64,000 nucleotides of DNA from Bacteroidota bacterium. Its GTDB lineage: Bacteria; Bacteroidota; Bacteroidia; Chitinophagales; Chitinophagaceae. Below the pieces are notes generated by a model. The model saw only the letters and a list, made by a program, of their open reading frames with translations. It did not search any database and was not told the origin of the DNA. The DNA lies in the NCBI GenBank assembly GCA_030706685.1, contig JAUZOA010000014.1, positions 21,111 to 85,110 of the forward strand, in the 5' to 3' direction. The position numbers and the translations under genes were made by a program. This document shows, one piece after another, positions 15,431 through 23,066 of this stretch. Every line of letters begins with the position of its first letter. Positions within the stretch are counted from its first letter, which is position 1.

Positions 15431-16099
15431 TCAGTTTTCTTTACCGGCCACCACTATGACAATCTCCCCTTTTACTGTTTTCTCTTTGAAATAGCTCGCC
15501 ACTTCTTTTAAGGTTCCTCTTTTATTTTCTTCAAACATTTTTGTAAGCTCCCGGCTGACACAACACAAACGGTCTTCCCCGAAACAGGCAGCGAATTCTT
15601 CCAGCGTCTTTACCAGTCGTACCGGCGATTCATAAAAAATCATGGTCCTTTCTTCCCGGGCCAGCTTTTTCAAAAGTGTCTGCCTTCCTTTTTTAAGAGG
15701 TAAAAAACCTTCGAAGCAAAAACGGTTTGCCGGGATTCCGCTGTCCACTAAAGCTGGAACAAAAGCGGTAGCCCCGGGAAGACATTCTATTTTAATTCCC
15801 GACTTGATACATTCCCTCACCAACAAAAAAGCGGGATCAGAAATACCGGGTGTACCGGCATCCGTCATCAAAGCAATTTTTTTCCCTTCTGTTAACTGCT
15901 GTATAAGATGCTGCAGTATCTTATGTTCATTATGCTGGTGATAAGGAGAAATGGGTTTGGTGATCTGGTAATGATTAAGCAGGTGGGAAGAAGTCCGTGT
16001 GTCTTCTGCCAGGATGAGGTCAACATTTTTTAAGGTTTCTATTGCCCTTAACGTAATATCCTTCAGGTTGCCGATGGGGGTGGGAACAAGATAGAGCAT
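15431..16099 (-). CDS. rsmI: 16S rRNA (cytidine-1402-2'-O)-methyltransferase
   Basis: A 222-residue methyltransferase of the tetrapyrrole-methylase superfamily that 2'-O-methylates C1402 in the ribosomal P site. Family motifs are clear: the N-terminal LYLVPTPIGNLKDITLRA, LAEDTRTSSHLL, LMTDAGTPGISDPAF, and the later FYESPVRLVKTL. The C-terminus is at the short end for RsmI, lacking the extra helical domain found in proteobacterial members, which is common in Bacteroidota. Downstream (minus strand) lies the PepSY-like gene; upstream a perfect 23-bp inverted repeat separates it from purS. Confidence 0.95.
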   Translation of the reverse strand: MLYLVPTPIGNLKDITLRAIETLKNVDLILAEDTRTSSHLLNHYQITKPISPYHQHNEHKILQHLIQQLTEGKKIALMTDAGTPGISDPAFLLVRECIKSGIKIECLPGATAFVPALVDSGIPANRFCFEGFLPLKKGRQTLLKKLAREERTMIFYESPVRLVKTLEEFAACFGEDRLCCVSRELTKMFEENKRGTLKEVASYFKEKTVKGEIVIVVAGKEN

Positions 16100-16115
16100 G
16101 TAGTATAAGCTGCGG

Positions 16116-16222
16116 GCTATTAGCTATTAGCCGTTAGCTTTTAGCCCTTGTACCCGGACTTTTGCAACAACCAGGATAAGTTCAAAATTCAGTCTAATAG
16201 CTAACGGCTAATAGCTAATAGC
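16116..16222. repeat. Perfect 23-bp inverted repeat built from CTATTAGC words
   Basis: Arms at 16116-16138 and 16200-16222 are exact reverse complements, with a 61-nt spacer. Within each arm GCTATTA is tandemly repeated with a 7-bp step. The element fills the gap between purS and rsmI, both on the minus strand. It may be a terminator-like hairpin or a mobile intergenic repeat. Confidence 0.8.
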
Positions 16223-16223
16223 A

Positions 16224-16469
16224 CTAATTTACCGATACTTCAAAATACTCCATCACAGGATTAGCCAGCAATTTCTTACTGGCTTCTTCAGCGATCTGTT
16301 GAGCCTGCCCGGCTGAGTCCGCATTAATTTGTAAGGTGATATTTTTCCCGACGCGGACATCTTCTATTGCCTTCAATCCAAGATTTTGCAAGCCACCTAC
16401 TATTGCTTTTCCCTGCGGATCCAATAACTCTTTCAATGGCATTACTTTGATCTGAACGGTATAGGTCAT
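16224..16469 (-). CDS. purS: Phosphoribosylformylglycinamidine synthase subunit PurS
   Basis: An 81-residue protein matching PurS in length and motifs (TVQIKVMPLKELLDPQGKAI, LGLKAIEDVRVGK, KLLANPVMEYFEV). PurS bridges PurL and PurQ in the complex that makes formylglycinamidine ribotide, the fourth step of purine synthesis. Its ATG overlaps the TGA of pssA (ATGA arrangement), so it is translated by coupling with a phospholipid gene. No purL or purQ is in the window, so the complex partners are encoded elsewhere. A longer frame from 16538 runs inside pssA and is not used. Confidence 0.9.
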   Translation of the reverse strand: MTYTVQIKVMPLKELLDPQGKAIVGGLQNLGLKAIEDVRVGKNITLQINADSAGQAQQIAEEASKKLLANPVMEYFEVSVN

Positions 16470-17236
16470 GCTGGTTTGTTTTTGAAGGCCAAAGATACAA
16501 TGATGTAGGCAATGAAAACGGCCGGAACAGCCAGCCATTTCAATAAGATAGTCGCTGCTAGCCCGATAATAAGTAAAATAATTTTCGGGAAATTATTTTT
16601 AATACTGAGGTCTTTGAACTTCAGCGAGATCATCGGCAGACGGCTGACCATCAGGTAACTTAAAACAAGTATAAGCCCGTATAAAAACCATTTATTAAAA
16701 ATGACATCATTTACTGCCCCGGCATAATAATTATAATAACTGATCAATGGCAGAGACGCCACTACACACCCGGCAGCCGGGATCGGTACGCCTTTAAAAC
16801 TGAGCTCCTGGGAATTATCAATACCAAATCTCGCCAGGCGCCAGGCACCGGCGCAGGCAAATATAAAAGCGGGCAGCAACCAGCCAATATTTACTTCCAG
16901 CCCGTTCTCCTGCCGCATATAAGCTATCCGGAGGAATTGGTATAGGATCATCGCCGGCGCTACTCCAAAACTGACTACATCGCTTAATGAATCCAGTTGT
17001 TTTCCCATTTCGCCGGTTGCTTTTAATAAACGCGCGATAAAACCATCCAGGAAATCTATGACGGCGGCAATGCCAATGCAAATGGAAGCGTAATAAATCT
17101 TTTCCGGGAGATTAAAACTTGTGACTAAATCTTCTCCCTGGTAAATATCAATAGCCTCCGTTTGTAAGGCAAACAAGATTGCACAGCAGCCAAAAAAAAG
17201 GTTGAGTAGAGTAAAGAGATTGGGAATTTGCTTCAT
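16466..17236 (-). CDS. pssA: CDP-diacylglycerol-serine O-phosphatidyltransferase
   Basis: A 256-residue membrane enzyme that makes phosphatidylserine, the precursor of phosphatidylethanolamine. The CDP-alcohol phosphotransferase motif is intact: Asp64-Gly65, Ala68-Arg69, Gly78, Asp82 and Asp86 follow the D-G-x2-A-R-x8-G-x3-D-x3-D pattern. Six to eight hydrophobic helices surround it. The gene overlaps purS at its 3' end and starts 15 nt after the pepP stop. A -7-like box (TATCTTGC, minus strand, 17241-17248) lies 4-5 nt before the ATG and may give a near-leaderless transcript. Confidence 0.93.
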   Translation of the reverse strand: MKQIPNLFTLLNLFFGCCAILFALQTEAIDIYQGEDLVTSFNLPEKIYYASICIGIAAVIDFLDGFIARLLKATGEMGKQLDSLSDVVSFGVAPAMILYQFLRIAYMRQENGLEVNIGWLLPAFIFACAGAWRLARFGIDNSQELSFKGVPIPAAGCVVASLPLISYYNYYAGAVNDVIFNKWFLYGLILVLSYLMVSRLPMISLKFKDLSIKNNFPKIILLIIGLAATILLKWLAVPAVFIAYIIVSLAFKNKPA

Positions 17237-17251
17237 GCCGGCAAGATAAAA

Positions 17252-18541
17252 TTATTTTTTCATGAGGGACTCTATCTCCTCCACGGTGATCGGGATATTC
17301 TTCATCAGGTCCTTATTTCCATTTTTGGTGATCCATACATTATTCTCAATCCGGACACCCATTTTTTCATCTTCAATATAAATGCCCGGCTCCACGGTAA
17401 ACACCATACCCGGTTTGACAGGTTCTGTTCTCGTACCAAGATCATGTACATCTATGCCCAGGTGATGCGAGATGCCATGATACAGGTATTTGCGATAAGC
17501 CCTGTTTTCAGGATCCTCGTTTTTTACATCACTTTTTTTCAGCAATCCTATTTTTAAAAATTGCTGAGTGGCTTCTTCCCCCACTTTATCGGTATAAGCG
17601 GCAATAGTAATCCCGGGTTTCAGCAAACTTTTTGCATAATCATGTAAATGCAGGCAGGCATTATAAACTGTTTTCTGCCGTCTTGTAAATTTTCCGTTTA
17701 CAGGAATGGTTCTTGTCAGGTCGGCATTATATCCTCCATATTCAGCGCCGAAATCCATTAATACCAGTTCCCCGTCTTTACATTCCTCGTTGTTAGATAC
17801 GTAATGCAGCGTTCGTGCCCTGTCGCCGCTGGCGATGATACTGCCATAGGCTTCGCCTGTAGCTCTTTGGCTTAAAAATGAATGTACGATCTCTGCTTCT
17901 ATCTCGTATTCCATTACACCCGGCCTGATGAATTTCAATAAACGACGAAAAGTGCTATCTGTAATATCAATCGCTTTTTGTATTATTTCCACCTCCAGGG
18001 CAGTTTTGATCCCGCGGAGGTCTTTCATGATTTTCGCAGCCCGCTCATAATGGTGCAGGGGATAGCGGCTTTTCATTTCATCCGCAAAGCGATAATCTCT
18101 TGTTCGTATCAGGCTTGCTTTCCGGTCATTTTCATTGGTGTCAAGATAAATCGTATCCGCCAGGTGTATCCAGGGCTGCAGGATGCCGTCAAGGCTGTCG
18201 AGCCAGACGATAGTTTTTATACCACTTAAGTCCTGCGCTTCCTTCGTCCGTAATCTTTTTCCATCCCATTTTTCTTTCAGTTCATTGGGCCTGACCAGTA
18301 CCAGTACTTCGCGGTATTTGGGATCGGGGTTGTCGGGAAACAAGATCATCATGCTATCTTCCTGCGTCACACCACTGAGCCAGTACAGGTCGCTATTGGT
18401 TTTATACTTGTAAATGGCATCCCCATTTGATGGCATTTCATCATTGCTGACAAAAATGGCAATTGAATTCTTTTGCATCCGTCTGGTAAAGCGTTCACGA
18501 TTTTGGGTGAACAATTCGGAGTTGATAGGCAGATTCTTCAT
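17252..18541 (-). CDS. pepP: Xaa-Pro aminopeptidase (M24B)
   Basis: A 429-residue cytosolic di-metal peptidase that removes the residue preceding proline from peptide N-termini. The N-terminal creatinase-like domain (1-170) is followed by the pita-bread catalytic domain with ligands Asp263 and Asp274 (LMDFGAEYGGYNADLTR), His360 in SHHLGIDVHD, Glu384 in VEPGIY and Glu399 in VRIENN. The length and motifs match PepP. It has no signal peptide. It heads the pepP-pssA-purS run on the minus strand and faces the large gene-free region that carries the 11-bp repeat array. Confidence 0.93.
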   Translation of the reverse strand: MKNLPINSELFTQNRERFTRRMQKNSIAIFVSNDEMPSNGDAIYKYKTNSDLYWLSGVTQEDSMMILFPDNPDPKYREVLVLVRPNELKEKWDGKRLRTKEAQDLSGIKTIVWLDSLDGILQPWIHLADTIYLDTNENDRKASLIRTRDYRFADEMKSRYPLHHYERAAKIMKDLRGIKTALEVEIIQKAIDITDSTFRRLLKFIRPGVMEYEIEAEIVHSFLSQRATGEAYGSIIASGDRARTLHYVSNNEECKDGELVLMDFGAEYGGYNADLTRTIPVNGKFTRRQKTVYNACLHLHDYAKSLLKPGITIAAYTDKVGEEATQQFLKIGLLKKSDVKNEDPENRAYRKYLYHGISHHLGIDVHDLGTRTEPVKPGMVFTVEPGIYIEDEKMGVRIENNVWITKNGNKDLMKNIPITVEEIESLMKK

Positions 18542-18639
18542 TTATATCCTTTAAAAGGCTAAAGGTAAATGGTTCTGAACCAAAAAAGTCGAAGATAAAT
18601 GCCCTGCTTTCCAGGACCCTTGTTAGCCCTTTGTCCATA

Positions 18640-18698
18640 TCTTGTTCGGAGTTAAAGCGTTCGCTGAGCAGAAATGAACGCTTTAATTTCGAACAAGA
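18640..18698. repeat. Long hairpin (23-bp arms, 13-nt loop)
   Basis: Arms at 18640-18662 and 18676-18698 match at 21 of 23 positions; the loop is 13 nt. Core word TTAAAGCGTTC. It lies in an 860-base gene-free region between the divergent pepP and pckA genes. Just beyond it a 17-nt stretch at 18736-18752 ending in CCACCA resembles a tRNA 3' end but lacks a matching 5' half. The hairpin could be an RNA structure, or a regulator site. Confidence 0.7.
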
Positions 18699-18867
18699 CC
18701 CAATCGAGATCCGAAGACGGGAAGGTCAAAGCCACGGAGTCCCGTTCCACCAATTATTAGCATAATATGTCATTTTTGCTACTTTGGGGCTAAAAAATAA
18801 CTATCGTGTATATTAATAGAGGGTCGCGATTGCAATGGAGCAAAAAAAGAAAATAGAACAATAGCCT

Positions 18868-18966
18868 CTCCCATACTTCTGGCATAGCTCCGGGATACTT
18901 CTCCCATACCTCTGGCATACCTTTCCCATACGGAAGTCATACGAAAATGATACGGCAGCCATACGG
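18868..18966. repeat. Array of nine 11-bp units with ATAC core (array 1)
   Basis: Nine consecutive 11-bp units fill 18868-18966 with no insertions. Positions 6-9 are ATAC in eight units and ATAG in one, while flanking bases vary: for example CTCCCATACTT, CTGGCATACCT and CAGCCATACGG. The period matches one helical turn, so all cores face the same side of the DNA. An open frame crosses it on the minus strand, but it has no recognisable protein features. A related array is at 53085-53238. Confidence 0.8.
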
Positions 18967-19348
18967 AGACTTTGTCTTTCTCTCTATATATCAATGGTTT
19001 AGATTTTTTTGTTTTGCAAATCCTTCTATACCAGTGACTAAAGAATTGGGATAAGAATGGAAACTCCAAGTCTCTTCCCGCATAAAAAGCCAAAGGCGGA
19101 AAACAAGAACCCTTCAAATAAATAGCCCAAAACGGCCTGGTTAGACACCCGTTTAGATTTTCATATAGCATTGGATGACTTTAAAAAATGGTTGAATTAT
19201 GCGGGTAATCAATGTTGAAAATAATTTTTTTTTAAAATTACCCCCCAGTTATTGAATTTCTTTCAAAACCACTCGTTCCGGGTATTTTATATGATTCAAT
19301 CTTCCGGTTGATTCTTAGGAGCAATTTAATGTGTAGTACTAACACCTG
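18967..19348. other. Gene-free stretch upstream of pckA
   Basis: AT-rich sequence of about 380 bases between the 11-bp array and the pckA promoter. I see no convincing coding frame on either strand, no RNA gene and no strong hairpin. Confidence 0.3.
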
Positions 19349-19378
19349 TTTGTACTGCCAAAGGTTTGATTAACTTTG
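19349..19378 (+). promoter_or_regulatory. pckA promoter (TTTG-N18-TAnnTTTG)
   Basis: TTTG at 19349-19352 and TAACTTTG at 19371-19378, 18 nt apart, match the Bacteroidota primary-sigma consensus. Transcription would begin about 24 nt before the pckA ATG. Confidence 0.65.
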
Positions 19379-19404
19379 TGCTGAAACAAATGCTTGCTTG
19401 ATTT

Positions 19405-21009
19405 ATGTCAGTACCTACTATAGCCTTTTCTAAGAAGGCTTTATTTGATTTAGGCCTAACTTCAACAGAGAATATTCGTTATCAATCATCCCCAAAAGAG
19501 CTAATACAGGATACACTTCGCATGGGTGAGGGAGTTTTGTCTGATACCGGTGCTCTGGTGATCAAAACTGGTGAATTTACCGGAAGGTCGCCCAAAGACA
19601 AATACACGGTAAAGGATGATATCACCGAAAAGACGGTTCATTGGAACGAGTTTAACATCCCTATTGAGGCAAAATACTTCGACATTATCCATAAGGAAGT
19701 AATAAACTACCTGGACAAACTGCCCGATGTATGGGTCCGGGATTCTTATGCTTGCGCTGATCCCCGTTACCGGCTGAATATCCGGGTGATAACGGAGAAA
19801 CCCTGGAACAACCTTTTTGCCTATAACATGTTCCTTCGACCAAAAGAAGAGGAGCTGGAAAACTTCAAACCAGACTGGCAGGTAATCTCTGTTCCCGGGC
19901 TTAGACTGGATCCCAAAAAATGCGGGACCCGGCAACACAACGCGGCCGTAGTCTCCTTTAAACATAAAATGATTATCATAGCCGGATCGGGTTATACCGG
20001 GGAAACGAAGAAAGGCATTTTTACCATCCTCAATTATATCCTGCCACAGGAAAAGAATGTATTGAGCATGCACTGCAGTGCTAATATGGGAGCGAAAGGA
20101 GATACTGCTATTTTCTTTGGCCTGAGCGGGACCGGTAAAACGACTTTAAGCGCTGATCCCAACCGTAAACTGATCGGTGATGATGAGCATGCCTGGACCG
20201 ATGATAATATCTTCAACTTTGAAGGAGGATGTTATGCCAAAACAATAGGCCTTACCGAGGAAAAAGAACCAGAAATCTACAGGGCTATACGTCATGGGGC
20301 GCTGGTGGAAAATGTTACTTTTTTCCCCGGGAGCAATAAAATGAATTTTGAAGCCAGCGCTATTACTGAAAATACACGGGTATCTTACCCGTTGAATTTT
20401 ATCAGCAATGCATTGGAACCATCAATCGGCAACCTGCCCAAAAATATTTTCTTTTTAACCTGTGATGCTTTTGGCGTTTTGCCTCCCATTTCGAAATTGA
20501 GCCCGGGGCAAACCATGTACCAATTTATCTCAGGATATACAGCCAAGGTAGCCGGAACAGAAGCCGGTGTAACAGAACCGAAATCCACCTTCAGTGCCTG
20601 CTTTGGCGCGCCTTTTTTGCCCCTGCACCCCGGAAAATATGCCCAGATGCTTGGCGACAAGATGATGAAGAATAATGTGAATGTATGGATGATCAATACG
20701 GGATGGACGGGTGGCCCTTATGGCGTAGGCTCCAGGATGAAATTAAAATATACAAGAGCCATGATAACAGCGGCGCTGGAAGGGAAATTGAGTATGATTG
20801 AATTTGATACTCACCCGGTATTTGGAATGGCTGTTCCGGCAGAATGCCCCGGCGTTCCTTCAGAAATATTGAATCCACGCAACACCTGGGCTGATAAAAC
20901 TGCCTATGATGAAAAGGCCAAATACCTGGCCAGTCTATTTATAAAGAATTTTGAAAAATATAAGGACGGGGTTTCGAAAGAGGTGCTGGCAGCAGCACCA
21001 AGGCTCTGA
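19405..21009 (+). CDS. pckA: Phosphoenolpyruvate carboxykinase (ATP)
   Basis: A 534-residue cytosolic enzyme that converts oxaloacetate and ATP to phosphoenolpyruvate, CO2 and ADP, the entry to gluconeogenesis. It carries the ATP-PEPCK signatures: the P-loop GLSGTGKTT (from residue 239, Lys245), the metal-binding GDDEHAW at about 258-264, the PEPCK-specific CSANMGAKGD before the P-loop, and ITENTRVSYPL. The length is typical of the ATP-dependent bacterial form. It has its own promoter 27-56 nt upstream and an intrinsic terminator directly after, so it is probably a single-gene unit. Confidence 0.97.
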   Translation: MSVPTIAFSKKALFDLGLTSTENIRYQSSPKELIQDTLRMGEGVLSDTGALVIKTGEFTGRSPKDKYTVKDDITEKTVHWNEFNIPIEAKYFDIIHKEVINYLDKLPDVWVRDSYACADPRYRLNIRVITEKPWNNLFAYNMFLRPKEEELENFKPDWQVISVPGLRLDPKKCGTRQHNAAVVSFKHKMIIIAGSGYTGETKKGIFTILNYILPQEKNVLSMHCSANMGAKGDTAIFFGLSGTGKTTLSADPNRKLIGDDEHAWTDDNIFNFEGGCYAKTIGLTEEKEPEIYRAIRHGALVENVTFFPGSNKMNFEASAITENTRVSYPLNFISNALEPSIGNLPKNIFFLTCDAFGVLPPISKLSPGQTMYQFISGYTAKVAGTEAGVTEPKSTFSACFGAPFLPLHPGKYAQMLGDKMMKNNVNVWMINTGWTGGPYGVGSRMKLKYTRAMITAALEGKLSMIEFDTHPVFGMAVPAECPGVPSEILNPRNTWADKTAYDEKAKYLASLFIKNFEKYKDGVSKEVLAAAPRL

Positions 21010-21032
21010 GAACTGCCTCTGCATTGTTTGCC

Positions 21033-21057
21033 ACCTCTCCGCTGCTGGCGGAGAGGT
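21033..21057 (+). terminator. Intrinsic terminator of pckA
   Basis: ACCTCTCCGC and GCGGAGAGGT form a perfect 10-bp stem with a 5-nt loop, followed by a T-run. It starts 23 nt after the pckA stop. Confidence 0.85.
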
Positions 21058-21127
21058 TTTTCATGTCTTATAGGTTCCTTTAATATTTCTTTTAAAACAT
21101 TTGAAGCAAATTGCCGTTTCTTACCGG

Positions 21128-21670
21128 ATGCAAAAACTAAAAAAATACTTCTTCCTGCTTGCGGCTATCCCCGCATTTTCATTTGCACAGGATAAAAACG
21201 AAGAACTTATAAACTGGAGCGCTTCCCGGCCATTGACCTGGAGTGATTACAAGGGCAAGCCTGATCCCCGCTCTGATGCAGCTGCTTCTACCAGTACGTA
21301 TCTCGGCATTGAATATAATTTCGATGAAAAGGGTCTTACCTATAAAATCCAATGCCGGTTCTCAACAACCAAATCATGGGGAATGGCTAAAACAGATTTT
21401 GTATTAAAACACGAACAGGGGCATTTTGATATCGCGGAAATATTTGCCCGCAAACTGAATAAGAAGATGGGCGAGTACTCATTCAATAAAACATCTTATC
21501 AAAAAGATCTTAAAGCTATTTATGACGCGATCACGGCGGAAAAGGAAGCCTTCCAGGATCTGTATGATATCGAAACAGATCATAGCCGGAAAAAGGAACA
21601 GCAGGCGGAATGGCTAAAAAAGATCGGGGAACTATTGAAAGAGTATCAGTCATACGCAGGCTATAACTAA
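21128..21670 (+). CDS. Secreted DUF922-type putative zinc protease
   Basis: A 180-residue exported protein. A signal peptide (MQKLKKYFFLLAAIPAFSFA) is cut near residue 20. The mature part matches the DUF922 pattern: RPLTWSDYKGKPDPRSDAAA near the start, then the zinc-protease-like motif HEQGH at 95-99 in KHEQGHFDIAE, and a long charged helix at the end. DUF922 proteins are predicted periplasmic metalloproteases without a known substrate. The ATG at 21128 gives the signal peptide directly; a TTG at 21101 would add nine residues in front of it. It is convergent with the next gene. Confidence 0.85.
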   Translation: MQKLKKYFFLLAAIPAFSFAQDKNEELINWSASRPLTWSDYKGKPDPRSDAAASTSTYLGIEYNFDEKGLTYKIQCRFSTTKSWGMAKTDFVLKHEQGHFDIAEIFARKLNKKMGEYSFNKTSYQKDLKAIYDAITAEKEAFQDLYDIETDHSRKKEQQAEWLKKIGELLKEYQSYAGYN

Positions 21671-21692
21671 TAAACTTCTCTACTCTTTGCAA

Positions 21693-22280
21693 TTACTTTT
21701 TTACAATAGTAACAGGCTGTTTCGCAGAAAGGGTCCTCGGTTTTCCATCACTGTAAATGGGGGGAGAAAGTACAGGCGGCCTTTTCATTAATTCAGTAAA
21801 CTGTTCTACGATAAAATCATTATTGGGGCTGCAGGTAATGCCATTGGTTGTTACCCTGCCGTTCAAACCAATAGTATAATCAATCTCTACTGAATACTCG
21901 CCTTTTTTTACCTTCCGGGATCCGTCTACTTGCTGGGTAATAATCGGGATGTTGGATTCAATAAACCGTTTCCATTGTTTTTGCCTGGCATAATACAATT
22001 TATTGAGCGAATCCGGCATTGACTCATCCGGCTTATTTATTTCGACCTTATTTATTTGAGGTTTAGCCGTTTCTGCCTTACCCGTTTCCATTTTTTTCTT
22101 ATCCCCCGGTTTCGAAGTAACCGCTTCATTCTTCAGCATCACATACTTGCTTGTATCCTTTGATACAAATGTTTTACCGGTATCTGATTTCAACTTACCG
22201 CTAAACAGCGAATCCCTCAGTGATTGAGCCATTACTGCAGACGCCAGGCATAAGAAGAAAAATAGAAAGGAGGTTTTCAT
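21693..22280 (-). CDS. Secreted protein with TonB-like C-terminal domain
   Basis: A 195-residue protein with a signal peptide (MKTSFLFFFLCLASAVMAQ), a low-complexity Lys/Glu/Pro linker (about 45-90) and a C-terminal domain resembling the TonB C-terminal fold: KGEYSVEIDYTIGLNGRVTT, then IVEQFTELMKRPPVLSPP and a final strand TLSAKQPVTIVKK. It has a cleavable signal instead of the TonB membrane anchor, so it is unlikely to transduce energy itself; it may bind outer-membrane receptors or other periplasmic partners. It follows the deoxynucleoside kinase gene by 5 nt, so the two are co-transcribed. Confidence 0.7.
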   Translation of the reverse strand: MKTSFLFFFLCLASAVMAQSLRDSLFSGKLKSDTGKTFVSKDTSKYVMLKNEAVTSKPGDKKKMETGKAETAKPQINKVEINKPDESMPDSLNKLYYARQKQWKRFIESNIPIITQQVDGSRKVKKGEYSVEIDYTIGLNGRVTTNGITCSPNNDFIVEQFTELMKRPPVLSPPIYSDGKPRTLSAKQPVTIVKK

Positions 22281-22285
22281 ATTAT

Positions 22286-22921
22286 TTAAAATAAGCCATA
22301 TAATTCACGGTCTACTTTCTGGATGATATCGCCAAATTGTTCATCGTTCTCAGCAAATTTATTCTTATCTATGTCAATCACCAAAAGCGGGCCTTCTTTG
22401 TAGGAATCGATCCATTTATTATAATATTCGTTCAGCCGTTTCAGGTAATCCAGCCGTATATTTTCTTCATATTCCCGTCCCCTTTTCTGGATTTGCCCTA
22501 CCAGCGTTGGCACAGAAGCGCTGAGATAGATCAGCAGGTCGGGTGGCTGAACCATTGTCTTCAGGGTCTGGAAAAAGTGATAATAATTGTCGAAATCCCT
22601 CTTGCTCATCAACCCCATTTCGTGCAGGTTAGGAGCAAAGATATTAGCGTCTTCATAAATGGTCCTGTCCTGGATAACAGTTTCCGTGCCATTTTGTATT
22701 TCTACCAATTGTCTTAACCGGCTGTTTAGAAAATATATCTGCAGGTTAAAACTCCAGCGGGGCATATCCTCATAAAAATCCATGAGATAAGGATTATGGT
22801 CCACATCTTCGAAATTCGGTATCCATTTGTAATGCTTGCTAAGCATCTCAGTCAATGTGGTCTTACCGGCGCCGATATTACCCGCTACAGCTATATGCTT
22901 GGGTTTTTTTGATTTGGCCAT
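22286..22921 (-). CDS. Deoxynucleoside kinase
   Basis: A 211-residue kinase of the dCK/dGK family that phosphorylates deoxynucleosides (purines in many bacterial members) for salvage. The P-loop is GNIGAGKT (14-21), followed by the family motifs EDVDHNPYLMDFYEDM, WSFNLQIYFLNSRL and the DRT motif in VIQDRTIYEDANIF; a LID-like RGREYEENIRLDYL is near residue 170. The length is standard. A 6-bp hairpin (TTCCGC/GCGGAA, 22931-22946) lies 10 nt before the ATG and could affect translation. It leads a two-gene unit with the TonB-like secreted protein. Confidence 0.92.
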   Translation of the reverse strand: MAKSKKPKHIAVAGNIGAGKTTLTEMLSKHYKWIPNFEDVDHNPYLMDFYEDMPRWSFNLQIYFLNSRLRQLVEIQNGTETVIQDRTIYEDANIFAPNLHEMGLMSKRDFDNYYHFFQTLKTMVQPPDLLIYLSASVPTLVGQIQKRGREYEENIRLDYLKRLNEYYNKWIDSYKEGPLLVIDIDKNKFAENDEQFGDIIQKVDRELYGLF

Positions 22922-23066
22922 AGATCCCTATTCCGCCACGGCGGAAAATTTATACGTTAAAGATTTGTAACCGCGATAAAAGTATCGAATTCTCCTAAAC
23001 CAACACTTAATTTTAATAAAAACCATTTTTACTACCGGGTGCTCTTAACCTGTTTTGGAGGCCGGG

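Noticed and set aside
18736..18752. tRNA gene
   Set aside because: Only a 3'-like end is present; no D-arm, anticodon arm or matching acceptor 5' strand can be drawn upstream.
18868..18966. CRISPR array
   Set aside because: Units are 11 bp with a short core and no constant repeat separated by unique 25-40-bp spacers; no cas genes are present.
18779..19171. Open frame of 130 residues on the minus strand across array 1
   Set aside because: Its repeats (RYARGMGEVSR-like) come only from the 33-bp triple of the 11-bp unit; the rest looks random, and array 2 with the same period has stops in the frames I translated.
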